Assembly: GCA_963835215.1 (NCBI GenBank)
Contig: CAWIES010000002.1
Span: 1,612,001-1,676,000 of the forward strand
Source of the DNA: Roseiarcus sp963835215
Lineage (GTDB): Bacteria; Pseudomonadota; Alphaproteobacteria; Rhizobiales; Beijerinckiaceae
DNA: 64,000 bases
Direction: 5' to 3'
In this document: positions 17,742-26,964 of the stretch, in pieces
Layout: each line of letters begins with the position of its first letter
How positions within the stretch are numbered: the stretch's first letter is position 1
Notes under the pieces: model-generated
What the model saw: the letters and a program-made list of their open reading frames with translations, nothing else
What the model was told of the DNA's origin: nothing
Database searches by the model: none
Made by a program: the position numbers and the translations under genes

Positions 17742-18296
17742 ATGCAGGTGCAAGACACCGCGCTCGCGGGCGTCAAGATCGTCACGCCGAAGAAATTCGG
17801 CGACCATCGCGGCTTTTTTTCCGAAGTCTACAACGAGGCGACGTGGCGCGAGGCCGGCTTCTCCCATCGCTTCGTGCAGGACAATCATTCGCTGTCGGGC
17901 GCCGCCGGGACGATCCGCGGCCTGCATTTTCAGATCGCGCCGCACGCGCAGGTGAAGCTGGTGCGCGTCGCGCGTGGGCGCGTTCTCGATGTCGTCGTCG
18001 ATCTCAGGCGCTCCTCGCCGACCTTTGGGCGGCACGTCGCCGTCGAGCTCTCCGCCGAAAATTGGGCGCAGGTGCTCGCGCCGGTCGGTTTCGCGCACGG
18101 CTTTTGTACGCTAACCGAGGGCGCCGAAGTGCTTTACAAGGTCACCGACTTCTACTCGGCCGCCGACGATCGCGGGCTCGCCTGGGACGATCCCGATCTC
18201 GCTATTGCTTGGCCCGTGACGCCGGATCGCGCGATCCTGTCCGACAAGGATCGGGGCTGGCCGCGCCTGCGCGATCTTGCCGAAACCTTCGCATGA
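17742..18296 (+). CDS. rfbC: dTDP-4-dehydrorhamnose 3,5-epimerase
   Basis: A 184-aa cupin-fold epimerase, third step of dTDP-L-rhamnose synthesis. The conserved segments are GDHRGFFSEVYN, FVQDNHSLS, GTIRGLHFQ (catalytic His) and PVGFAHGFCTL. ATG at 17742 is chosen over the in-frame upstream start because it follows a GAGGG-rich ribosome site and avoids overlapping rfbB. It is 29 bases after rfbB and seven bases before rfbD. Confidence 0.95.
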   Translation: MQVQDTALAGVKIVTPKKFGDHRGFFSEVYNEATWREAGFSHRFVQDNHSLSGAAGTIRGLHFQIAPHAQVKLVRVARGRVLDVVVDLRRSSPTFGRHVAVELSAENWAQVLAPVGFAHGFCTLTEGAEVLYKVTDFYSAADDRGLAWDDPDLAIAWPVTPDRAILSDKDRGWPRLRDLAETFA

Positions 18297-18303
18297 GACG
18301 CCG

Positions 18304-19185
18304 ATGCGCATCGTGGTGACGGGCAAGCGCGGGCAGATCGTCAGCGCGCTGCGCGAGCGCGCGCCTCCCGACGTCGAGATCGTCGCGCTCGGTCGGCCGG
18401 AGCTCGACCTTGCCGACGCAGAAAGCGTGGCGCGCGCCTTCGATGGCCTCGACTGCGCAGCGATCGTCAACGCCGCCGCCTATACAGCGGTCGACAAGGC
18501 CGAATCCGAGCCCGAGGCGGCGATGCGCGTCAACGCCGACGGGGCGGCGCATGTGGCCGAGGCGGCGGCGCGGCTGAATGTGCCGCTGCTTCATCTCTCC
18601 ACCGATTACGTGTTCGACGGGACACTCGATCGACCCTACCGCGAAGACGATGCGGCCCGGCCGACCACCGCCTATGGCCGCTCGAAACTCGCTGGCGAGC
18701 GCCGCGTCGCCGAAATTCATCCGCGCAGCGCGATCCTGCGCACCGCCTGGATCTACAGCCCGTTCGGCGCCAATTTTGTGCGCACGATGCTCCGCCTCGC
18801 GCTCTCGCGCGACGAGATCGGCGTCGTCGACGATCAGCGTGGCAATCCGACCAGCGCGCTCGATATCGCCGACGGCTTGTTTGACGTCGCGCGTCAAATG
18901 GCCGCCAACCCTTCGCAACGGCTCGCCGGCGTCTTCCATTTGGTCGCAGCGGGCGAGGCGAGCTGGGCCGACGTCGCCGAAGCGAGTTTCGCGGTCCTCG
19001 CGCGCCACGGTCGAGCGCCGCCGACGGTGCGGCGAATTGCCACTGCCGAATATCCGACGCCGGCGCGGCGGCCGGCCAACTCGCGGCTCGACGCGACGAA
19101 AATCGCCTCCACCTATGGAATCTCGCTCACCGATTGGACACAGTCCCTCCCGGCGTGCGTCGAGCGACTGCTCGAGAGCGAATAA
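18304..19185 (+). CDS. rfbD: dTDP-4-dehydrorhamnose reductase
   Basis: Final step of dTDP-L-rhamnose synthesis, reducing the 4-keto group with NAD(P)H. A 293-aa SDR protein with an N-terminal VVTGKRGQIVSAL in place of the more usual GxxGQLG glycine motif, then INAAAYTAVDKAESEPEAA, STDYVFDG and the catalytic YGRSKLAGE. The start at 18304 follows rfbC by seven bases. The reductase motifs are complete. Confidence 0.93.
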   Translation: MRIVVTGKRGQIVSALRERAPPDVEIVALGRPELDLADAESVARAFDGLDCAAIVNAAAYTAVDKAESEPEAAMRVNADGAAHVAEAAARLNVPLLHLSTDYVFDGTLDRPYREDDAARPTTAYGRSKLAGERRVAEIHPRSAILRTAWIYSPFGANFVRTMLRLALSRDEIGVVDDQRGNPTSALDIADGLFDVARQMAANPSQRLAGVFHLVAAGEASWADVAEASFAVLARHGRAPPTVRRIATAEYPTPARRPANSRLDATKIASTYGISLTDWTQSLPACVERLLESE

Positions 19186-19201
19186 GCGGCAAGGAGCTTC
19201 G

Positions 19202-20089
19202 ATGCGCGGCATCATTCTCGCGGGCGGCAGCGGCACTCGCATGCACCCAATGACTTTGGCGACATCGAAGCAGTTGCTGCCGGTCTATGACAAGCCGCTG
19301 ATCTATTATCCGCTGAGCACGCTGATGCTGGCGGGCGTCCGCGAGATTCTTGTCATTTCGACGCCCGCCGATCTGCCGCAATTCAGGCGCGTGCTGGGTT
19401 CGGGCGCGCAATGGGGCCTCAAGCTCAGCTATGCCGAACAGGCGCGCCCGGACGGTCTCGCGCAGGCCTATGTCATCGGCGCCGAGTTCGTCGAAGGCGC
19501 GCCCTCGGCGCTCATTCTCGGCGACAACATCTTCTACGGTCACGGCTTGACGGAAATCCTCGCCAACGCCGCAGCGCAGCGGGACGGCGCGACCGTCTTC
19601 GCCTATCGCGTCAGCGATCCCGAGCGCTACGGCGTGGTCGAGTTCGACGCCGCCGGGCGCGCGCTGTCGCTTGAGGAAAAGCCCAAGGCGCCCAAATCGC
19701 CGTGGGCGGTCACCGGGCTCTATTTCTATGATGCGCAGGCGCCGCGATTTGCGGCCGGGCTAAAGAAATCGGCGCGCGGCGAATACGAGATCACCGATCT
19801 CAACAACGTCTATCTCGAAAAGGGCCAGCTCAACGTGACGCGTCTTGGGCGCGGCTTTGCCTGGCTCGACACCGGCACGCCGGAATCGCTGCTGCTCGCC
19901 GCCCAGTACGTCCACGCGGTCGAGCAGCGCCAAGGCCAACGCATCGCCTGCCTCGAGGAAATCGCCTTCATCACGGGATGGATCGGCGTCGAGGACGTCA
20001 CGCGCGCGGCTGCGCAAATGTCCAAAAATGGTTACGGCGCCTATCTGGCGGCGCTGGCGCGAGAGCATGGACCAAGCTCCGTGAAGTAA
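19202..20089 (+). CDS. rfbA: Glucose-1-phosphate thymidylyltransferase
   Basis: First step of the pathway: glucose-1-phosphate plus dTTP to dTDP-glucose. The 295-aa protein begins MRGIILAGGSGTRMHPMTL (nucleotide-binding loop), with LPVYDKPLIYYPLS, LGDNIFYGH (metal-binding Asp) and VTGLYFYD. An AAGGAG ribosome site fixes the ATG at 19202. As the last gene of rfbBCDA it completes the set, so the cell can make dTDP-L-rhamnose from this locus alone. Confidence 0.95.
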   Translation: MRGIILAGGSGTRMHPMTLATSKQLLPVYDKPLIYYPLSTLMLAGVREILVISTPADLPQFRRVLGSGAQWGLKLSYAEQARPDGLAQAYVIGAEFVEGAPSALILGDNIFYGHGLTEILANAAAQRDGATVFAYRVSDPERYGVVEFDAAGRALSLEEKPKAPKSPWAVTGLYFYDAQAPRFAAGLKKSARGEYEITDLNNVYLEKGQLNVTRLGRGFAWLDTGTPESLLLAAQYVHAVEQRQGQRIACLEEIAFITGWIGVEDVTRAAAQMSKNGYGAYLAALAREHGPSSVK

Positions 20090-20354
20090 ACCCCCGCACC
20101 GGCGGTGATTTGCAAGCGGGCCGCAGCAAAGCGCCGATTGCCCTCGGAAGAGGCATCGGCGATCTGGCTGGGCGCGATCTCACCCGTTACATCCACCGAG
20201 CTTTCGGGACCCTTTTCGCCGCCTGCCGTCGAGCTGGGCCGCTGGCGCCCTCAACAACCAATTGTTAATACTTCTGGTTGTAAATCTACATTTCTGGTTG
20301 TGCCTTGGTTGTGAAGCATGGCTTTGCGTCGCGCCGCTGCCAGGGGAGGCGTGG

Positions 20355-21662
20355 ATGAATTTCTACGGTCTGCCCGAGTTCGTCACCTACGCGATTTTGG
20401 TGGGCATCGCCTGCGTTCTGATCAGACAGAAGCAGGACGCCCAGTTGCGTTTCTGGCTGGTCGGCTGGGTTCTCATCCTCGTGCACGCCGGCATCTTCAT
20501 GCTGCTGCCCGAGCAATTTCCCTTCGATGTCTTGGCGCGCGGCACGCTGACCGTCGCCGGACAGATCTTCATTTTGGCGGCCTATGGCGGGACGGCCGGA
20601 AGCCTGTTGCGGCTGAAGTGGCAGATCGGCCTGTTCGGATTGCTGAACCTGATATTTGCGATCGCCAGTACGGCCTACGGCGATCTGAGTCCTGGCGATC
20701 AACGTCCCGCAGTCTTCTACGTTCTGATCGCGCTTTGCATGGCAAGCGGCGCCTGGCTTGCGAGCAGCGACGCCCGCAAGCGGACTCCCGACTTCTGGCT
20801 TGCCGTCGGGCTCACGCTTCTTGCCTACGCGGTGCAGACAGCCGCTCTTAGCTTCTATGGCGTCGCCATGGCGAGCCAGTGGCTGATGTGCTGGACCTAT
20901 CTCGCGGCGGCGTATTTCTTCTTGAGAAAGGCGCCGACCGCGACCATGGGAGCGGCTTTCACCGCACTCGCATTCGTCCTCTGGGGACTGGTCTTCCCAG
21001 TCTATTCGCTGCTGATGCTCTACGCGCCCGTCGTGTCGCAGAACATCCAATCCGAGATCTGGAACCTGCCGAAATTCCTGGCGGCTGCGAGCATGATCCT
21101 GCTGCTGCTTGAGGAAAAGGTAGCGAGCGCGACCCATCTTGCCACGCACGACGAACTCACCGGGCTTCCCAACCGACGCCTCTATGCGGATCGCTTCCGC
21201 CAGGCTGTGGACCGCTCGGCCCGCGCCGGGGTCGGCTTTGGATTCCTCGTCATCGATCTCAATCGGTTCAAGACGGTCAACGACACGCTCGGCCACAAAG
21301 CGGGCGACGAACTGCTGCGTTCCGTCAGCGCCCGGTTCCGCTCGACGCTGCGCCGTGTCGACACCATCGCACGCACCGGCGGCGACGAATTCACGGTCAT
21401 CCTGGAAGACGTTGGCGGGAGAGGCGAGGTCGAAATCGTCGTCGAGAAGCTGCGCAAATCACTCGAGGCGCCAATTATCCTGGATGACGGCGTCCAGCTA
21501 ACCGCCAGCGCCAGCATCGGCGCCGCGCTCTATCCCGATGACGGTCAAACCCAGACGAATCTGCAAGCCGTCGCCGATCAGCGCATGTATGCGCGAAAAG
21601 AAAAATCCCGCGCCGAGAGCGCCGCCCTCGGACCGCTCCCTGCCGCGGCGCTGGCGTATTGA
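20355..21662 (+). CDS. Membrane-bound diguanylate cyclase (GGDEF)
   Basis: A 435-aa protein that should make cyclic di-GMP. The N-terminal 240 residues contain about seven or eight membrane helices without a recognised sensor domain. The C-terminal half is a GGDEF domain: HDELTGLPNRRLYADRF, then the active site RTGGDEFTVIL, with no EAL domain. ATG 20355 is chosen because AGGGGAGG lies just upstream. The short repeats TTCTGGTTGT (20268-20277 and 20291-20300) occur in the leader. It is probably monocistronic. The proximity to rfb genes hints at control of surface polysaccharide, which is inference. Confidence 0.85.
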   Translation: MNFYGLPEFVTYAILVGIACVLIRQKQDAQLRFWLVGWVLILVHAGIFMLLPEQFPFDVLARGTLTVAGQIFILAAYGGTAGSLLRLKWQIGLFGLLNLIFAIASTAYGDLSPGDQRPAVFYVLIALCMASGAWLASSDARKRTPDFWLAVGLTLLAYAVQTAALSFYGVAMASQWLMCWTYLAAAYFFLRKAPTATMGAAFTALAFVLWGLVFPVYSLLMLYAPVVSQNIQSEIWNLPKFLAAASMILLLLEEKVASATHLATHDELTGLPNRRLYADRFRQAVDRSARAGVGFGFLVIDLNRFKTVNDTLGHKAGDELLRSVSARFRSTLRRVDTIARTGGDEFTVILEDVGGRGEVEIVVEKLRKSLEAPIILDDGVQLTASASIGAALYPDDGQTQTNLQAVADQRMYARKEKSRAESAALGPLPAAALAY

Positions 21663-21748
21663 ACGACCGGAGATTGGCGATCCGGCGCCCGACCGCCCGG
21701 GGGAACGGGCGGCAAGCGGCGCGAGCGGATCATCGGTGAGGCACGCGC

Positions 21749-21838
21749 TGGCGGAGGGGGCGGGATTCGAACCCGCGATACGGTTTCCCGCATACACACT
21801 TTCCAGGCGTGCGCCTTCAGCCGCTCGGCCACCCCTCC
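21749..21838 (-). tRNA. tRNA-Ser (anticodon GGA)
   Basis: Read on the minus strand the gene starts GGAGGGGTGGCCGAGCGG and ends with T-arm GGTTCGAATCC, acceptor CCCCTCC, discriminator G and an encoded CCA. The anticodon loop CTGGAAA gives anticodon GGA. The long variable arm (TGCGG/CCGTA) is as expected for a class II serine tRNA. Total length 90 bases with CCA. Confidence 0.93.
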
Positions 21839-21981
21839 GCAGCGCCTCAAGGGCGCGACCGGGCGCATATCACCCTGTATGGCGAAGGCGCAAGTCGCGT
21901 GCGCGTCTGGCGCGGCGGCGTGGACGGGCGCGTCGCTCTGGGCTAACACCGACGCGCCTCCAGCGCACAGGAGCGGCGGGC

Positions 21982-22305
21982 GTGTTTCGACTGGCGTTTC
22001 GACTTCTTGGCTGGGTGTTGCTCTCCTGCGCCTTCGCCGCCGCGGTGATCGACGGCGCTCGCTCGCTTGCCGACCAGAAGCTCGAACTGACCTCGCTCGG
22101 GCGGGCGCTCGCCGCGGCGATTCCGAGCAAATTTGCGCTGTTGCAGCCTTTCGTCGTCAAGCGCGCGCCACTGCTGTGGGACCCGGTGCTGATTAACATG
22201 CTCTACGCGCCGGCCGCGCTGGTGCTGGCCGCGCTCGGGCTGGCGATCTTCTACGTGACGCGCCGGCGCGTCGAATTGCTGCGGAGCCCCCAACGCTTTC
22301 GCTAG
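21982..22305 (+). CDS. Hypothetical membrane protein with two helices
   Basis: A 107-aa protein starting at GTG 21982 behind AGGAG. Helix 1 is LAFRLLGWVLLSCAFAAAVIDGA, and helix 2 near residues 70-92 is LINMLYAPAALVLAALGLAIFYV. It ends RRRVELLRSPQRFR. The spacer between the helices contains DGARSLADQKLELTSLG. The type is conserved in appearance, but I cannot assign a function. It is followed by msrA after about 65 bases. Confidence 0.6.
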   Translation: MFRLAFRLLGWVLLSCAFAAAVIDGARSLADQKLELTSLGRALAAAIPSKFALLQPFVVKRAPLLWDPVLINMLYAPAALVLAALGLAIFYVTRRRVELLRSPQRFR

Positions 22306-22370
22306 CGGACAAACCGTAACAAGCGCGGGCGCCCGCGCGAACACCTGGCAGAACCAAACAGGAGCCAATC

Positions 22371-23027
22371 ATGCTGAGCTTCTCCTTCGCCAAAAACCGC
22401 CTCGTTGCGCCTGCCGACGCCCTGCCGGGCCGCGCGCAGCCGATCGCGACGGCGCGCGAGCATTTCGTCAATCACCATGCCCTGGCCGCGCCTTATCCGC
22501 CCGGGATCGCCACGGCGATCTTCGCCATGGGCTGTTTCTGGGGCGCCGAGCGCAAGTTCTGGGAGGCCGGCGAAGGGGTGTGGGTGACCGCCGTTGGCTA
22601 TGCCGGCGGCTTCACCCCCAACCCCACCTATGACGAGGTCTGCTCGGGACGCACGGGTCATACCGAGGCGGTGCTGGTCGCCTACGATCCGAGCAAGATT
22701 TCTTACGAGGCGCTGCTCAAGCTCTTCTGGGAAAACCACGATCCGACCCAGGGCATGCGCCAGGGCGGCGATTCGGGAACACAATATCGCTCGGCGATCT
22801 TCTGCACCTCGCCCGAGCAGTTGGCGATGGCGCGCAGCTCGGCCGATGTCTTCGCCAAGGCGCTGGCGGCCAAGGGCCATGGGGCGATCACCACCGAGAT
22901 CGGCGAGAACAAGCCGTTCTACTTCGCCGAGGCCTATCACCAGCAATATCTCGCCAAGAATCCGGGCGGTTATTGCGGGTTAGGTGGGACGGGCGTGTCC
23001 TGCCCGATCGGGATCGCCGCGGCGTAA
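22371..23027 (+). CDS. msrA: Peptide-methionine (S)-S-oxide reductase
   Basis: Repairs methionine-S-sulfoxide in proteins with thioredoxin as electron donor. The 218-aa protein contains the catalytic GCFWGAE motif (about residues 54-60), the following AVGYAGGFTPNPTYDEVCSGRTGHTEAV, and a C-terminal HQQYLAKNPGGYCGLGGTG with the resolving cysteine. Length and motifs are standard for the E. coli-like long form. It is convergent with kdpE; a palindromic repeat lies between them. Confidence 0.95.
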   Translation: MLSFSFAKNRLVAPADALPGRAQPIATAREHFVNHHALAAPYPPGIATAIFAMGCFWGAERKFWEAGEGVWVTAVGYAGGFTPNPTYDEVCSGRTGHTEAVLVAYDPSKISYEALLKLFWENHDPTQGMRQGGDSGTQYRSAIFCTSPEQLAMARSSADVFAKALAAKGHGAITTEIGENKPFYFAEAYHQQYLAKNPGGYCGLGGTGVSCPIGIAAA

Positions 23028-23048
23028 AACCCCGCGGCGCAAGTCCCG

Positions 23049-23152
23049 CTCTCCCCGTTTACGGGGTGAGGGGCCGAGCGATTGGCCGCAACGGTGCGGC
23101 GCCTCACCCAGCCGCTCATCCTAACCTTCTCCCCGTATGCGGGGAGAAGGGA
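23049..23152. repeat. REP-like palindromic element between msrA and kdpE
   Basis: Contains two hairpins: CTCCCCGTTTACGGGGTGAG at the left and a perfect one at 23125-23150 with arms CCTTCTCCCCG and CGGGGAGAAGG around TATG. Related elements occur at 48505-48614 and 58271-58324. All three separate convergent genes, so they can act as bidirectional terminators. Confidence 0.7.
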
Positions 23153-23164
23153 CGCGGCGGCGCC

Positions 23165-23854
23165 TCACGCGTTTTCCGCAAAGCGATATCCGACCCCGGA
23201 CTCCGTGCGGATGATCACCGGCTGCCCCGGATCGCGTTCGATCTTGTTGCGCAACTGGCCGATGAACACCCTGAGATATTGCGTGTCGTCCTTATGCGCC
23301 GGGCCCCAGACGGCGGTGAGGATTTGGCCGTGGGTCATCACCCGGCCGGGATTTCCCGCCAGCGTGGTGAGCAGGTCGTATTCGCGCGGGGTCAGCTTGA
23401 TCGGCGCGCCGTCGCGCACGACCAGACGGCGCTCGATGTCGATCGTCAGGCCATCGACTTCGATCCGCGTCTTGACCGCCGCGCCGGATTTGGCGTGGCG
23501 CAGCGCGGCGCGCAGGCGCGCCAGCAGCTCGCCGATGGCGAAGGGCTTCTCGACATAGTCGTCGGCGCCAAGATCGAGCGCGGCGATCTTCTCGACCTCG
23601 CGCTCGCGCGCCGACAACACGACGATCGGCGCGCGGGTGAACTCGCGCGCCTGTTCGATCACCGCCTTGCCGTCCATGTCGGGCAGGCCGAGATCGAGCA
23701 GGACGAGGTCGGGCGCGCCGTTGGCGATCGCGCGCAGCGCCTCGTGGCCGGTGCTCGCGTGCAGCACCACATAGCCCGACGCCTCGAGCGCGGGCCTGAG
23801 GAAGCGCAGGATTTGCGGCTCGTCGTCGACGACGAGAATGCGCTGGCCGCTCAT
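23165..23854 (-). CDS. kdpE: Response regulator KdpE
   Basis: A 229-aa OmpR-family regulator. The receiver domain shows the acidic pair in ILVVDDEPQILRFL, the phosphoacceptor Asp in LVLLDLGLPDMDG, and the switch Lys in YVEKPF. The C-terminal winged helix includes LTPREYDLLTTLAGNPGRV and TQYLRVFIGQLRNKIE. It starts four bases inside the kdpD end (ATGA-type overlap). It should activate the divergent kdpFABC genes, possibly through the repeats at 26822-26880. Confidence 0.93.
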   Translation of the reverse strand: MSGQRILVVDDEPQILRFLRPALEASGYVVLHASTGHEALRAIANGAPDLVLLDLGLPDMDGKAVIEQAREFTRAPIVVLSAREREVEKIAALDLGADDYVEKPFAIGELLARLRAALRHAKSGAAVKTRIEVDGLTIDIERRLVVRDGAPIKLTPREYDLLTTLAGNPGRVMTHGQILTAVWGPAHKDDTQYLRVFIGQLRNKIERDPGQPVIIRTESGVGYRFAENA

Positions 23855-26550
23855 GAGGCTGCTTTGGCGAGTTCGCCCGCCTCAACCGCCGGCATTGCGA
23901 TGACGATGCGCGTGCCGCGCCGCTTGACCGCCGGGCTCTCGGCCCAGATCCGGCCGCCCATCGCTTCGACCAGGCCGCGGCTGATCGACAGGCCGAGGCC
24001 GGTGCCGGCGCGGCGCCCGTCGGTGCGCCCGCCGCGGTAGAACTTCTCGAAGATGCGCTCGATGTCGGCCGGCTTGATGCCCGGCCCCTCGTCGGTCACC
24101 GAGACCAGCACCTTGGCGCCTTCGGGCCGCGCATGCACGATCACCTTACCGCCGCCGCCGTATTTCTGGGCGTTGTCGAGCAGGTTGAACAGAACCTGCT
24201 CGATCAGATTGGCGTCGCCGCGCACAAAGGGCAGATTGCGCGCTAGGCTGGCGACGACCGGCTGCGCGGGGAAAGCCTTGCCGGCGCGCTCGATCGCCGC
24301 GCGGACGGCCTCCGCGACATCGACCAGGTCGCGCTTGGGCCGTAGCGCGCCCGATTCGATGCGCGACATGTCGAGCAGGTTGGCGATGAACCGGGTCAGC
24401 CGGTCGCTTTCCTCCTCGATCGAGGCGAGCAGGTCGCCGCGCTGCTGGGGGCTCATCGCCTCGCCGAATTTGCGTAAGGTCGTCACCGCGCCGGTGATCG
24501 TCGCCAGCGGCGTGCGCAGGTCGTGCGACAGCGAAGCGAGCAATGTGCTGCGCAGCTTCTCGTTTTCTTCGAGCGCGACGGTGCGCACCGAGTCCTTGAC
24601 CAGGATCGCGCGGTCGGTGGCGATCGCCGCCTGTTCGAGGATCAGGTTGAGCGCGTGTTCGAGCGTCGGCGAGATCGCCGCCTCGCGATTCGCCGGCGCA
24701 AAGCCGCACACGCCGACAACGCCGCGCGAGGTGACGAGTGGGCGGAACTGGAAGCGCACATTGGGCAGCGTCCCCGTTCGCCAACCCGCCGGCTCGCTCT
24801 TGTCGAAGGCCCAGCGCGCCGCGCTGCTTTCGCCCGCGTCGAGCGCATCGACCGGCGGCCAGGCCGAGCTCAGCGCGAGCTCGCCATCCTCCGGCAGCAG
24901 CATCACGACGCTCTCGGCTTCGAGCGTCTTTTGCGCATAGACGGTCGCCGTATCGAGAATGTCGCCGAGCGCAATCGCGCCCGACAGCTTGCGCGAGAAC
25001 TCGAACAGCGAGCGCGTCGCCTGCGCGTTTTCGCGCGCCAGTCGCTCCTGGTCGCGCCCCCGGCCGGCGAGCCAGCCCACCAGGCTCGCCACGGCGAGGA
25101 AGATGACGAGCGCGAAGAATTCCTGCGGCTCGGCGATGGTGAACTGGTAGTAGGGCGTGACGAAGAAGAAATCGTAGGCGAGGAACGAGAGAACGGCCGC
25201 CAGAATGGCGGAGCGCACGCCAAAGCGCGCCGCGCAGACTGTGACCGCAATGAGAAACACCATCGACAGGTTGGGGAGACGCAGCCAGAGATCGAGCGCC
25301 TCGCCGAGGCCGACGGCCACCGCCACCGAGGCCGCCGCCGCCAGCGCGCCGATCGGCAGATCGCGATCGAAGATTTGCGCGAATGGGCCGATCCGCGGCG
25401 CCTCGCGCGGCTTGTCGCCGGTGACGATATGCACGCCGATCAAGCTGGCGCGCCGCGCCAATGCGTCCGAGAGCGAGCGGCCGGCAAGGCGGGTGAGGAA
25501 ACCGGCGCGCGAGCGGCCGACGACGATCTGGGTGATGTTCTCGCGCTGAGCGTAACGCAGGATTTCGTCGGGCAGATCGTGGCCGACGAGCCGCGTCGTT
25601 TCGGCCCCGAGGCTTTGCGCCAGGCGCAGGGCGGCGTCGACTGCAGTGTCGCTCGCGCCGCCCGCCTCGCCGCTTGGCTTGTCGACCGTTGCGGCGACCC
25701 AGCTCGCGTTAAGGCCGGTGGCGAGCCGACTTGCCGCCCTGATGACGTTCAGCGACAGCGCGTCCGGCCCGACGCACACGAGTAGCCGCTCGGCGGTCTC
25801 CCACGGGCCCTCGATCGCGCTCTGGCGCAATTGCTCGACCATCTGGTCGTCGACCCGCGCGGCGGCCCGGCGCAGCGCGATCTCGCGCAGCGCCGTGAGG
25901 TTGCGCAGGGTGAAGAACTTCTGCTGGGCGAGCCGAGCGGTCTCGGGCACATAGACCTTGCCGTCCTTGAGGCGCTGGATCAGCTCCTCGGAGGTGAGAT
26001 CGACCAGCACGATGTCGTCGGCGTCGCGCAGCACCACATCGGGCACAGTCTCGCGCACGGTGACGCCGACGATGCGCGAAACGACGTCGGCCAAACTGTC
26101 GAGATGCTGGATGTTGAGCGCGGTCCAGACGTCGATGCGCGCATCGAGCAGTTCTTCGACATCCTGCCAGCGTTTGGGATGGCGACTGTCGGGCGCATTG
26201 GTGTGGGCGAGTTCGTCGACGATGATCAGCTTGGGCCGGCGGCGCAACGCGCCATCGAGATCGAACTCGGCGATCTCACCCCCCTGCCAGCGCGCGACGC
26301 GCCGCGGCAGGATTTCGAGGCCGTGCGTCAGCGCCTCGGTCTCGGCGCGCGAATGGGTCTCCACCAGGCCGACGACGACGTCAACGCCCTCGTGACGCAG
26401 CAACTGCGCGCGTTGCAGCATGGCGTAAGTCTTGCCGACGCCGGGGGCGGCGCCGAGGAACACCAGCAGGCGGCCGCGCCGATCCTTGTCGGTCAGCGCC
26501 AGCAGCGCGTCGGGATCGGGTCGGCGTTCGGGATTTCGGTCGTTGGCCAA
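23851..26550 (-). CDS. kdpD: Osmosensitive K+ channel sensor histidine kinase KdpD
   Basis: An 899-aa membrane sensor kinase for low potassium or osmotic stress. In order: the N-terminal KdpD domain with the Walker-like GAAPGVGKTYAML (about residues 34-46), a universal-stress-protein domain (about 250-370), four membrane helices (about 390-490), a GAF region, a HisKA domain with the phospho-His in SLSHDLRTPL, and an HATPase domain (GTGLGLSISRGLVEAMGG). The length is full and the frame intact, notable next to shifted genes elsewhere. It is co-transcribed with kdpE. Confidence 0.95.
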   Translation of the reverse strand: MANDRNPERRPDPDALLALTDKDRRGRLLVFLGAAPGVGKTYAMLQRAQLLRHEGVDVVVGLVETHSRAETEALTHGLEILPRRVARWQGGEIAEFDLDGALRRRPKLIIVDELAHTNAPDSRHPKRWQDVEELLDARIDVWTALNIQHLDSLADVVSRIVGVTVRETVPDVVLRDADDIVLVDLTSEELIQRLKDGKVYVPETARLAQQKFFTLRNLTALREIALRRAAARVDDQMVEQLRQSAIEGPWETAERLLVCVGPDALSLNVIRAASRLATGLNASWVAATVDKPSGEAGGASDTAVDAALRLAQSLGAETTRLVGHDLPDEILRYAQRENITQIVVGRSRAGFLTRLAGRSLSDALARRASLIGVHIVTGDKPREAPRIGPFAQIFDRDLPIGALAAAASVAVAVGLGEALDLWLRLPNLSMVFLIAVTVCAARFGVRSAILAAVLSFLAYDFFFVTPYYQFTIAEPQEFFALVIFLAVASLVGWLAGRGRDQERLARENAQATRSLFEFSRKLSGAIALGDILDTATVYAQKTLEAESVVMLLPEDGELALSSAWPPVDALDAGESSAARWAFDKSEPAGWRTGTLPNVRFQFRPLVTSRGVVGVCGFAPANREAAISPTLEHALNLILEQAAIATDRAILVKDSVRTVALEENEKLRSTLLASLSHDLRTPLATITGAVTTLRKFGEAMSPQQRGDLLASIEEESDRLTRFIANLLDMSRIESGALRPKRDLVDVAEAVRAAIERAGKAFPAQPVVASLARNLPFVRGDANLIEQVLFNLLDNAQKYGGGGKVIVHARPEGAKVLVSVTDEGPGIKPADIERIFEKFYRGGRTDGRRAGTGLGLSISRGLVEAMGGRIWAESPAVKRRGTRIVIAMPAVEAGELAKAAS

Positions 26551-26607
26551 GGCGTCGGCGCTTTTCTGTCGAGACCGTCCCAGTATAGCGCACCAGCCGC
26601 GAAGGCG

Positions 26608-26736
26608 TCAGTGGGCCGCCAGCCACGCGAAAAGCAGGGCGCCAGTTACGGCGAGGAAGGCAGCGCGCAGCAGGACCTGCCCGCGAGGCGAAGGCTCGCT
26701 CGGCTGGAAGGCGGCGCGCGGCGTGTGCGCGGTCAA
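26608..26736 (-). CDS. Small membrane protein upstream of kdpD
   Basis: A 42-aa frame starting TTG at 26736, six bases after GAGGAG, ending at the TGA 26608-26610. It has a polar N-terminus (TAHTPRAAFQPSEPSPRGQ) and one membrane helix (LLRAAFLAVTGALLFAWLAAH). It lies 57 bases before kdpD in the same direction and would be the first gene of the kdpDE transcript. The strong ribosome site supports it; the TTG start and lack of a known family make it tentative. Confidence 0.45.
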   Translation of the reverse strand: MTAHTPRAAFQPSEPSPRGQVLLRAAFLAVTGALLFAWLAAH

Positions 26737-26821
26737 GGTGAACTCCTCAGGTTGCCAATCCTGGCCGCCTCGATAGTCCCAGCGGGCACAAGCGCGCCAT
26801 TCGCAAATCGGGCGCCGGTTG

Positions 26822-26880
26822 TAAGGCGTTCATAAGGGCGGCCAGCGCGCCGGGGCGGCGTGTTCCTTACATATTCCTTA
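26822..26880. promoter_or_regulatory. Mirrored tandem CCTTA repeats in the divergent kdp promoter region
   Basis: Two TAAGG pentamers (26822-26826, 26833-26837) and, in the opposite orientation, two CCTTA pentamers (26865-26869, 26876-26880) each repeat at 11 bp, one helical turn. The right-hand pair reads TTCCTTACATATTCCTTA. Direct repeats at this spacing are typical of OmpR-family dimers such as KdpE. The mirror arrangement fits the divergent kdpDE and kdpFABC units. Confidence 0.5.
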
Positions 26881-26964
26881 TGGCCGAGCGCCCATTCCCG
26901 CATTGATCGCTTACCGACTTCGGCGGGAGAAGGGCGGCGTCGAATTCGTGAAGGGCGCTGCGCT

